Shown here piece after piece: positions 57,580-64,000 of a DNA stretch of 64,000 nucleotides. The notes under the pieces are model-generated. The model was not told the DNA's origin and did no database searches. It saw only the letters and a program-made list of their open reading frames with translations. The stretch comes from Deltaproteobacteria bacterium (lineage in GTDB: Bacteria > Myxococcota_A > Polyangia > Polyangiales > Houyiibacteriaceae), in assembly GCA_017644045.1 (NCBI GenBank), contig JAEPMI010000003.1:124001-188000 (forward strand). The letters run 5' to 3'. Both the position numbers and the translations under genes were made by a program. Each line of letters begins with the position of its first letter. Positions within the stretch are counted from its first letter, which is position 1.

Positions 57580-58713
57580 TCACAGGTCAGTGTCGAAGAC
57601 GAAGACGCGCTCCTGACGAACGTCGGGGCGTAGCGAGAAGCCGAGCGCCACGCCGACGACCACCGCGCCGAGCGCGATGGCGACCCAGCTGGAGCCTTTC
57701 TGCCACCACGGCGTCGGAGGCGGAGGCAGCTCTCCGCCGAATGGGTCGTGGCCGAGCGCGGCGAGCCCTTCGGTCCACGCCGTCGTGAGGCGCTCGCCCG
57801 CGAGGGGCTCACCCTCTTCGACCTCGAAGACGTCGTCGACGGCTCGGACCACGGGCTCCGTGCAGCCGAGCGCGGTGCAGCGCGTGACCAGCGCGCGGTC
57901 GCCGCGAACCTTCACCCACAGCACCGACGCCTCGCCCTCGAGGGTGGCGGGGAGGCTCGCGAGATCGGCCGCGGCGATGCGCCGTCGTCGGGCCTCCCCG
58001 TCGATCGGAGAGAGGGTCACCTCCCAGGGCCGACTCCGACCTTCGGTGAGGTCGACCACCCGCCCCCAGGGTCGGTGGCCCGGCGCTTCGATCCGGAGCA
58101 CGTGGCGCCCGACGCCGACCTCCACGCTCACCGGGAGCGAGCCGAGCGCGCGATCGTCGAGGTACGCCCTCGCGCCAGCGGCGGTGCTCCGGATCGTCAG
58201 CTCGGTCTCGGGGCGCGTCGCGGCGGCTCGCGCCAGCTCCTGAGCGCGGCGCACGACAGGCGGCGGTGCCTCGGCGGCGCCCAGTCGACGGCTCGGGTCG
58301 AGCGACGCGGCGCGACCGAGGGACTGTTCGGCGAGCGCATGCCTCCCCTGCTGGTGCGCGACCACACCCGTCGCGAGCTCCACCTCCGCGAGCCATCGCG
58401 CGACGCCTGGTGTTCGCGCCCGACGCTCGAGGAGCGCGCGCGCTTCGGTGAGCGCGTGGAGCGCGTCTCCCTCGCGAAGGCGCGTCGCGGCTTCGCGCGC
58501 CTGGGCGATCAGCGTCTCGACCTGGGACAGATCGGCGATCTCCTCCCGAGTCGGGAGGGGCACTTCGTCGCTGACCTCGTCGATGCTCGCCCAGCCGTGG
58601 TCCCGGGCCCCGGCGCGCACCTGGTCCGCGTCCGCGTCCACCCGGAGGTAGCGGGGCTGCGCCGCGACCGATGACGCGCTCAGGGCGAGCACGAGGGTGA
58701 ACGAGAGTCGCAC
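57580..58713 (-). CDS. PEGA-domain protein with signal peptide and C-terminal membrane helix
   Basis: From the GTG at 58713 the protein has 377 residues. A signal ends SVAAQ at about 18. Helical TPR-like repeats (about 60-155, EEIADLSQVETLIAQAREAATRLREGDALHALTEARALLERR) precede a PEGA domain (about 160-225). That domain has TELTIRSTAAGARAYLDDRALGSLPVSVEVGVGRHVLRIEAPGHRPW. A C-terminal TM helix (SWVAIALGAVVVGVALGFSL) anchors it, leaving a short tail. PEGA proteins of myxobacteria are surface or periplasmic; no catalytic motif is present. It is divergent from the GH31 gene. Confidence 0.85.
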   Translation of the reverse strand: MRLSFTLVLALSASSVAAQPRYLRVDADADQVRAGARDHGWASIDEVSDEVPLPTREEIADLSQVETLIAQAREAATRLREGDALHALTEARALLERRARTPGVARWLAEVELATGVVAHQQGRHALAEQSLGRAASLDPSRRLGAAEAPPPVVRRAQELARAAATRPETELTIRSTAAGARAYLDDRALGSLPVSVEVGVGRHVLRIEAPGHRPWGRVVDLTEGRSRPWEVTLSPIDGEARRRRIAAADLASLPATLEGEASVLWVKVRGDRALVTRCTALGCTEPVVRAVDDVFEVEEGEPLAGERLTTAWTEGLAALGHDPFGGELPPPPTPWWQKGSSWVAIALGAVVVGVALGFSLRPDVRQERVFVFDTDL

Positions 58714-58791
58714 CCCGGGACCATATCGCGTGCGGCCGGTGGCTCGCACCTTCCGGATGCGCCGGCCCGGTCGTTCGCGCATTCTGCGCCC

Positions 58792-60840
58792 ATGCGCGCT
58801 TGGCCCCTGCTTCTCCTCACCCTCGTCGTCGCCTGCGATGACGACGACGACGCCACCTTCGTGCTCGACGCGGATCGAGAGCTCCAGCTGCAGGGCGGTG
58901 CGTTGACGTTGGTGGTCGGCGAACGATCGACCTTCACGCTCTCCCCCGACGCGGGCCCGAAGGCGCGCACCTACGACCTGATGCGTCAGGGGGCCGCCGG
59001 CATCTGGACCTACCGAGAGCGAAACGTGGTCGAGACCCCCATGACTCGCCGCTCGGCGAGCCTCGAGGGGGACACGCTGCAGGTGGAGTACGCCGGCGGC
59101 GACTACGAGGGCGTGCTCACCGTTCGCCCCGACGGCGCCGAGCGGACCCGCTACCGCTTCGAGCTCACCGCGGGCGGCGCCGACTCGGTGGCGATTCCCG
59201 TCCGCTGCGACGACGAGGGGAGCTTCCATGGCTTCGGGGAGCAGTACAACGCGACCGACCAGCGCGGCGAGGCCTTCGACCTCGAGACCACCGAGCAGGG
59301 GCTCGGACGCGAGGGCGGCATTCGCGCGCTGCAGGGCGACGAGCACACCACCTACTTCCCGATGCCCTACTACCTCGACGGTCGCGGTTTCGGAGTGCTC
59401 TTCCTGACCGACCACCGCACGCGGGTCGACGTCTGCGCGACCGACGAGGCGGTGGCGTGGATCGAGGTGACCGACGACTCGCCGCTCGAGTGGCTCGTCT
59501 TCCATGGCCCGACCCCGCTCGACGTGGTCCGGCAGCTCGGCGACGAGGTCGGTCGGCCGGGACCGCTGCCCGACTGGGCGTTCGGAACGTGGATCGGTGC
59601 CCAGGGGGGTCAGGAAGACGTGCTCGACGAGGTCGCTGCGCTCGAGGCCGCGGAGATCCCCGTGGCCGCGTTCTGGGTCCAGGACTGGACGGGGATCCGG
59701 ATGAACTTCGATGGAGGCTTCGGCGTGGAGTACCGGTGGGAAGCCGATGACACCCTCTACCCCGACCTCGCCGGGATGATCGACGACCTGCACGGACGTG
59801 GCTACCGCTTCCTCGGCTACGCGAACCCCTTCGTCGACCCGGACCTGCCCAACCACTGGGCCGAGATGGACGCTGCGGGGCTCCTCGTCGATTCGCCCGA
59901 GGGCGGGTCCTACGTCTTCGGTGCGCCGAACGGTCAGTCGAGCCACCCGGACCTCACCGAGCCAGAGGCTCGCGCCTACGTGGTCGCCGCGCTCGAGTCG
60001 ATGGTCAGCACCTACGGCATGGACGGGTGGATGCAGGACTTCGGCGAGTGGACGCCCCATGACGGCGTGCTCGACGACGGAAGCGACCCGGCCGCGTACC
60101 ACAACCGCTTCGTCGTCGACTGGCAGGCCATGGCGCGAGAGGCGCTCGACAACCAGCGCCCGGATGGCGACTACTGCTTCTTCGGCCGCTCCGGTTGGAC
60201 CGGCGTTCAATCGGTCGCGCAGATCCACTGGGTCGGCGACCAGGAGGCGGACTTCCTCCCGGGCGACGGGCTCCCGACGGTCGTGCCGGCGATGCTCAAC
60301 CTGGGCCTCGCGGGTCAGTACAACGTCACCCACGACATCGCCGGGTTCAGCGGCGGTCCGAGCACCAAGGAGCTCTGGATGCGCTGGACCGAGCTCGGCG
60401 CGTTCACGCCGATCATGCGAACCCATGAAGGGAACGACAAGCTCGAGAACTGGTCCTGGGAGAAGGACGAGGAGACCACGGCGCACTTCCGCCGCTTCGC
60501 GCGGATCCACGGCGCGCTCTTCGACACCTTCCGCCGCCTCGCCGACGAGGCGCAGGAGGACTCGGCGCCGATCGTCCGGCACCTCATGTTGGCCTTCCCC
60601 GAGGACCGCGCGACCTGGAGCATCAGCGACCAGTACCTGCTCGGTGACGAGATCCTCGTGGCGCCCGTGCTCGAAGAGGGCGCCACGTCGCGGAGCGTCT
60701 ATCTCCCGGCCGGCGAGTGGTTCCACCTCTTCACCGGCGAGCGCTTCGACGGCGGCACCACCGTCGAGGTCGACGCCCCCATCGGAACCCCGGCGGTCTT
60801 CGGACGAACCGATCGGGAAGATCTCCGCGCCATCGAGTAG
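58792..60840 (+). CDS. GH31 glycoside hydrolase lipoprotein, sulfoquinovosidase-like
   Basis: This 682-residue protein has a signal with lipobox LVVAC followed by DDDDD. The GH31 beta-sandwich is read from EGSFHGFGEQYNATDQRGEAFDLETTEQGLGREGG. The catalytic barrel has QDWTG, YPDLAGMIDDLHGRGYRFLGYANP and the nucleophile Asp416 in WMQDFGEW. Asp483 in HWVGDQEAD is the acid/base, and the characteristic MRTHEGND follows. The spacing Asp416-Asp483 (67) equals that of E. coli YihQ (405-472), and GDQ plus MRTHEGN are typical of sulfoquinovosidases. A sulfonated-sugar glycoside substrate is therefore plausible, though SQ-binding residues were not checked. A lipid-anchored GH31 at the cell surface would be unusual. 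Confidence 0.88.
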   Translation: MRAWPLLLLTLVVACDDDDDATFVLDADRELQLQGGALTLVVGERSTFTLSPDAGPKARTYDLMRQGAAGIWTYRERNVVETPMTRRSASLEGDTLQVEYAGGDYEGVLTVRPDGAERTRYRFELTAGGADSVAIPVRCDDEGSFHGFGEQYNATDQRGEAFDLETTEQGLGREGGIRALQGDEHTTYFPMPYYLDGRGFGVLFLTDHRTRVDVCATDEAVAWIEVTDDSPLEWLVFHGPTPLDVVRQLGDEVGRPGPLPDWAFGTWIGAQGGQEDVLDEVAALEAAEIPVAAFWVQDWTGIRMNFDGGFGVEYRWEADDTLYPDLAGMIDDLHGRGYRFLGYANPFVDPDLPNHWAEMDAAGLLVDSPEGGSYVFGAPNGQSSHPDLTEPEARAYVVAALESMVSTYGMDGWMQDFGEWTPHDGVLDDGSDPAAYHNRFVVDWQAMAREALDNQRPDGDYCFFGRSGWTGVQSVAQIHWVGDQEADFLPGDGLPTVVPAMLNLGLAGQYNVTHDIAGFSGGPSTKELWMRWTELGAFTPIMRTHEGNDKLENWSWEKDEETTAHFRRFARIHGALFDTFRRLADEAQEDSAPIVRHLMLAFPEDRATWSISDQYLLGDEILVAPVLEEGATSRSVYLPAGEWFHLFTGERFDGGTTVEVDAPIGTPAVFGRTDREDLRAIE

Positions 60841-61013
60841 GAGCACCTCACGAGAATCCTCGCCGCCGCTACGCGGCCGCGGCACGCCATTCGCCGCCAT
60901 CCACTCGGCTCGAAGATACTCGGCATCTCCTCGCCTCGCGGACGCGACGCCTGACGCACCGAGTCCACGGATCGAAGGCGACTATTCGCGCGAGGTGCTC
61001 TAGGCTGCGTCCA

Positions 61014-61499
61014 ATGCGCGTTCTGGTCATTCGACACTCGACCGCGGTGGACCCCTATGCGGCGGCCACCGATGAGACCCGCTGGCTCACGGAGGCGGGG
61101 CGCCGCCGGATTCGCCGGATCGGCAAGCTCTTGGCCACCGAGGCACCGCCCACCCGCATCTTCGTGAGCCCGCTCGTGCGCGCCGTGCAGACCGCCGAGG
61201 CGCTCGCCGCGGAAGTGGGGCTGGACGGGCCGATCGAGGCGACCCTGGCGCTCGCTCCCGATCACGGCACCACCGCTCAGGTCACGGCGCTGCTCGATGC
61301 GGTGGATCCGCGTGAGACGGTCGCGCTCGTCAGCCATGCGCCCAAGGTCCGCGTGCTCGCAGGCCACCTCGCGGGTGAGTCCTCGATCCCCGGCTTCCGC
61401 ACGGGAAGCGTGTGTGCGATCCGCGATGGAGCGTTCGAGTTCTGGGTCGACCCCGAGGGGCCGCGGATCCTCCGTGACTTGAGCTCGATCCCGCTCTGA
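61014..61499 (+). CDS. SixA-like histidine phosphatase
   Basis: The ATG at 61014 gives 161 residues, typical of short SixA-type phosphatases. The phosphohistidine motif reads RHS (IRHSTAVDP) where most family members have RHG; the second conserved block is SPLVRAVQTAEAL and the other catalytic His lies in SHAPKVRVLAGHL. In E. coli SixA dephosphorylates phosphohistidine in the HPt/NPr context. Here it lies next to a response regulator and a Ser/Thr kinase on the other strand, so a signalling role is possible but not shown. No signal peptide is seen. Confidence 0.85.
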   Translation: MRVLVIRHSTAVDPYAAATDETRWLTEAGRRRIRRIGKLLATEAPPTRIFVSPLVRAVQTAEALAAEVGLDGPIEATLALAPDHGTTAQVTALLDAVDPRETVALVSHAPKVRVLAGHLAGESSIPGFRTGSVCAIRDGAFEFWVDPEGPRILRDLSSIPL

Positions 61500-61503
61500 G
61501 ACG

Positions 61504-62064
61504 TCACCCCTCGCGTGTTGGGGCCGGATAGCGCGTCGGCGTGATCGGGCGCGGGTACTCGCAGAGTGTGCGGCGCAGGTCGTCCAGCGTCCCGGCAGCC
61601 AGGATCGGATCGATCACCACCGTGACGCCCGCGGCGTCGTGAAGCCGTGGGTAGGCGTCGTTGGCCCGGCGCCGCTCCCGTTTGATGCTCAGCTTCGGGT
61701 TCTCGTCCAAGACCTCCCGGATCTCCCGCGCGATCTCCTGGCCGGTCGTGGGCTTGCGGAGGTAGCGGTGCACCTTGCCCTTGTTGATCGCGTCCTGCGC
61801 CGAGCCGATCGATCCATCACCCGTCAGCAGCAGGCGGAGCACGTCGGGATAGGCATCGTGCACCGTCGCGAGCAGGTCGGTGCCGACCAGGTCGGGCATC
61901 TGCTGATCGCTGACGATGACGTCCACGTCCAAGCGGGCCAGGAGCTCGAGCGCCTCCCCGCCCGAGCTGGCGGTGTGGATCTCGTAGCCCACGCGAGACA
62001 GCAGGCGCTCCAGCGGGCGGAGGAGCAGCAGGTTGTCGTCGACCAGCAGAACGCGCGCGATCAT
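61504..62064 (-). CDS. Response regulator, receiver domain with C-terminal extension, overlapping the kinase gene
   Basis: The 186-residue protein starts at the ATG at 62064, overlapping the kinase gene's stop (ATGA). The receiver domain (1-120) has ARVLLVDDNLLLLRPLERLL, the acceptor Asp53 in IVSDQQMP and conserved Lys104 in YLRKP. The 70-residue C-terminal extension (KLSIKRERRRANDAYPRLHDAAGVTVVIDPILAAGTLDDLRRTLCEYP) has no HTH, HD-GYP or other output domain I recognise. Probable partner of the upstream Ser/Thr kinase in one transcription unit. A histidine kinase is not visible in the window. Confidence 0.87.
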   Translation of the reverse strand: MIARVLLVDDNLLLLRPLERLLSRVGYEIHTASSGGEALELLARLDVDVIVSDQQMPDLVGTDLLATVHDAYPDVLRLLLTGDGSIGSAQDAINKGKVHRYLRKPTTGQEIAREIREVLDENPKLSIKRERRRANDAYPRLHDAAGVTVVIDPILAAGTLDDLRRTLCEYPRPITPTRYPAPTREG

Positions 62065-63332
62065 GACTCCGCCAACCTCTCCTGAACCCATCGCGCGTTC
62101 GGGGGGCGCCGTTCGGGTTCCTTGGCGAGGCAACGCTCGATGACCTCACGGACCGCCTCGGGCACGGGTCCGTGGGGCGAGCGCGCCTCGGGCAGTGCGG
62201 CGCGCTGGTGGGCACGCGCCATTCGGATCACGCTCGCCGGATCGAAGGGGACGGATCCGGTCAGGAGCTCGAAGAGGACGCAGCCGAGCGCATAGAGATC
62301 GGTATGGGGCGACGCCGGCTCCGCGCGAAAGAGCTCCGGTGCCATGTATCGCGGCGTCCCGACCAGCCGCAGCTGGCGGTCGCTCCCCTGGAGCTGAGCC
62401 GCGCCGAAGTCGCCGACCTTCACCTGGTCGTCTTCCAGGAGGAAGACGTTCTCCGGCTTGATGTCGCAGTGGATGATTCCCTCTTCGTGCGCCACCGCGA
62501 GCACCTCGGCGACGGCGGCGCCGATCTGGGCGACACGGCTCGGCTCGAACGCGCCGCGGGCCGAGTCGTCGAGCGCCATGCGAAGGGTCGGCGCCGCGAC
62601 GTGCTCCATGACCATGTAGGGGCGGCCATGGGGCGACATGCCGAAGTCGTAGATGCGAACGAAGCCCGGGTGGTCCAGCCGGCTCGCCGCTCGTGCTTCG
62701 TGTGAGAAGCGCGCGGTCGCCTCGGCCCGGCCCTCGTAGCGGTCGTCGAGGAGCTTCACGGCCGCCTCGCGCTCGAGTGTGTCGTGCATGGCTCGATAGA
62801 CGACGCCAGCGCCGCCTCGGCCGACCTCCTCGAGCACCGTGTAGTGCCCGAGCTGATCGGGAGGCAGACCTGGTCCGGGGCGTGGCACCCAGGGCTCGGC
62901 GCCGCCCCGGATCCGCAGCAGCTCGACCTCCGGCCCCTCGGAACCGGTCGTGGTTCGGACCAGGATCTCCACCTCCGCGGGACCGAGCTGGACGTCGATC
63001 CGTCCCAGCGGCCCCAGCTCGGCGGTCGGTGACTCTGCCCCGAGGATGCCGAGTCGAAGCATGGTGGCCTCGCCCAGACCGCGCGGGACCACCCCGAGCG
63101 GTTCCTCGAAGCCGCCCCGTTCGAGCGAGAGGAAGCTGCGCTCGCCGAGGACCAGGATCCGCACCCGCTCCACGTCTCGCGCGGCGGCCACGGCCAAGCA
63201 GAGCTCGGCGAGCTCCACCGGGTCGCGCCAGCTACCGCGTGTGGCGATCTTCTCCGCGAGGGTCCGGCGCTCGAGGGCCGGGCTCGCGGCCGTGTCGTGA
63301 TCTCGGTCAACCACTGTCCTGGATTCGGCCAC
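62061..63332 (-). CDS. Serine/threonine protein kinase with HCD instead of HRD, N-terminal unknown domain
   Basis: From the GTG at 63332 (423 residues; AGGTGA about 7 nt upstream) the N-terminal 150 residues form an unassigned domain ending GPEVELLRIRGGAEPWVPRPGP. The kinase domain follows: glycine loop GRGGAGVVYRA, EREAAVKLLDDRY with the ATP lysine, HCDIKPENVFLLEDD (His288-Cys289-Asp290), VGDFGAA and MAPELFRAEP with TDLYALGCVLFELLTG. Replacement of Arg by Cys in the catalytic loop makes it a non-RD kinase, which usually does not need activation-loop phosphorylation. Its catalytic Asp290, Lys292 and Asn295 are kept. The gene overlaps the response regulator gene by 4 nt, so the two are coupled. 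Confidence 0.9.
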   Translation of the reverse strand: MAESRTVVDRDHDTAASPALERRTLAEKIATRGSWRDPVELAELCLAVAAARDVERVRILVLGERSFLSLERGGFEEPLGVVPRGLGEATMLRLGILGAESPTAELGPLGRIDVQLGPAEVEILVRTTTGSEGPEVELLRIRGGAEPWVPRPGPGLPPDQLGHYTVLEEVGRGGAGVVYRAMHDTLEREAAVKLLDDRYEGRAEATARFSHEARAASRLDHPGFVRIYDFGMSPHGRPYMVMEHVAAPTLRMALDDSARGAFEPSRVAQIGAAVAEVLAVAHEEGIIHCDIKPENVFLLEDDQVKVGDFGAAQLQGSDRQLRLVGTPRYMAPELFRAEPASPHTDLYALGCVLFELLTGSVPFDPASVIRMARAHQRAALPEARSPHGPVPEAVREVIERCLAKEPERRPPNARWVQERLAES

Positions 63333-63452
63333 TGGCGTCACCTGCGAAGCCCGTGGCGATTGAGCTTTTCCCCCACCGCTGCGCCCATGCCCGGATTCCT
63401 TGCAAGGTCGGGGCCGGACGAACGTCGCGTCCCCGTGGCATGCTCCGCCGCT

Positions 63453-64000
63453 GTGATCCGGCTGCTCTACGGCAACCGCATCGACGTCCTCGCGCGGGCG
63501 CTCGGTGCCCGGCTCGACGAGCGAGAGGGCGAGGGCCGCTCGCCGCTCGAGCCGACCCACGTCGTGGTCCCGAACCGCCACCTCCAGCGCTACCTCGAGA
63601 TCGAGCTCGCGCGGATCCGCGGCTTCAGCGCCAACCTCCGCTTTCACAGGCTCGACGCGTTCGTCGCCGCTTGGCTGCGGGCCGAGACCGGGACGGGCGC
63701 GCTCGGCCGGCGGGGGCTGCTCCGGGGATTGCTCGGCCTCTTCACCGACCCTTCCGCGCTGGCGGACCCCGCGCTCGAACCGATCCGCCGCTATCTCGAC
63801 GTCGACGGCGCCGCCGGATCGCTCGGCGCGCGGCAGGCGCAGCTCTCGCTGCGAATGGCCCGACTCTTCGAGGCCTACCTCTACGGTCGCCCGGAGTTGG
63901 TCGCGAGCTGGGAACGGGGCCAGCTGCACCTCGCGGACACCGCGATGGAAGAAGCCGAGCGCTGGCAGCGTGCGCTCTACGCGAAGCTCCGCTCACGCGA
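63453..64000 (+). CDS. recC: Exodeoxyribonuclease V gamma subunit (RecC), N-terminal part, runs off the window
   Basis: The frame is open from the GTG at 63453 to the window end (182 codons, no stop). The N-terminal helicase-like motif of RecC is clear: VIRLLYGNRIDVLARALGARL, VVPNRHLQRYLEIELARIRGFSANLRFHRLDAFVAAWL. These match the usual VPN/RWLxxxLAxxxGIxAN pattern of the gamma subunit. Later parts (LLRGLLGLFTDPSALADPALEPIRRYLDVDG and ARLFEAYLYGRPELVASWERG) continue the family layout. The protein works with RecB and RecD in double-strand-break repair and degradation of foreign DNA. An upstream GTG at 63435 is an alternative start. Confidence 0.88.
   Translation, partial: MIRLLYGNRIDVLARALGARLDEREGEGRSPLEPTHVVVPNRHLQRYLEIELARIRGFSANLRFHRLDAFVAAWLRAETGTGALGRRGLLRGLLGLFTDPSALADPALEPIRRYLDVDGAAGSLGARQAQLSLRMARLFEAYLYGRPELVASWERGQLHLADTAMEEAERWQRALYAKLRSR

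Noticed and set aside
57580-60900. A minus-strand frame of about 1100 codons opposite the GH31 gene
   Set aside because: Only its last third (57580-58713) is a real gene, with its own signal peptide start. The rest is a shadow of the GH31 gene.

Overview
The window comes from a very GC-rich, Gram-negative, predatory-soil-bacterium type of genome, most likely Myxococcota (Sandaracinaceae/Polyangiales-like). The evidence is indirect, since no rRNA or other taxon marker is present. Several secreted proteins end in MYXO-CTERM-like tails (Cys-Gly-Cys motif, hydrophobic stretch, Arg cluster). There are also a TIGR02147-family regulator, an AgmX/PglI-type C-terminal domain, PEGA and FG-GAP/PKD proteins, Hanks-type Ser/Thr kinases, many lipoproteins with Asp-rich tails after the lipobox, and frequent GTG/TTG starts.

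Layout. (1) 1-7956: a secreted or envelope-protein region. It holds the end of a diheme cytochrome-like protein, a large FG-GAP/PKD protein, a divergent PKD/beta-propeller/diheme-peroxidase fusion, and an operon of Cys-repeat lipoprotein, TIGR02147 regulator and ETGNP lipoprotein. Three copies of a near-palindrome (CGTATTC-N3-C-GTATACG) sit 54-64 nt before the starts of these units and suggest a small local regulon. (2) 7975-15082: a complete heavy-metal export operon with a His-rich small protein, CzcC, CzcB, CzcA and a CzcD-like diffusion facilitator. (3) 15131-16950: an esterase overlapping a GAF-GGDEF protein. (4) 17345-26368: two tandem giant paralogous lipoproteins with metzincin zinc-protease signatures, closed by a strong terminator. 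(5) 26830-30088: pyruvate dehydrogenase E1alpha, E1beta and E2, bracketed by two inverted copies of a MITE-like repeat with long terminal inverted repeats.

(6) 30363-37155: a GlcD-like oxidase, a membrane-anchored divergent kinase-like protein, a Ser/Thr kinase, a PGRP-type amidase and two envelope proteins. (7) 37219-42902: a long-chain acyl-CoA ligase, a lipoprotein and a neutral ceramidase. (8) 42905-44762: a four-helix-bundle (23S IVP/TIGR02436-type) gene between two oppositely oriented arrays of 6-7 nt words, with a third array beyond and very stable tetraloop hairpins just upstream of the gene. This is the most unusual structure in the window. (9) 44780-52731: a lipoprotein, a two-gene acyl-CoA carboxylase, an XRE regulator divergent from an alpha/beta hydrolase, and an amidase. 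(10) 52772-64000: an outer-membrane barrel-like protein, a hydrolase, an RpoD-like sigma factor starting at TTG, an AgmX/PglI-like protein, a PEGA protein, a sulfoquinovosidase-like GH31 lipoprotein, a SixA-like phosphatase, a response regulator overlapping a Ser/Thr kinase, and the beginning of recC.

Most genes are ordinary and tightly packed, often with 4-nt ATGA/GTGA overlaps. Noncoding interest is concentrated at the TIGR02147 region, the two MITE-like repeats, the IVP/array locus and the leader of the sigma-factor gene. All family assignments were made by eye from motifs; no database search was run.
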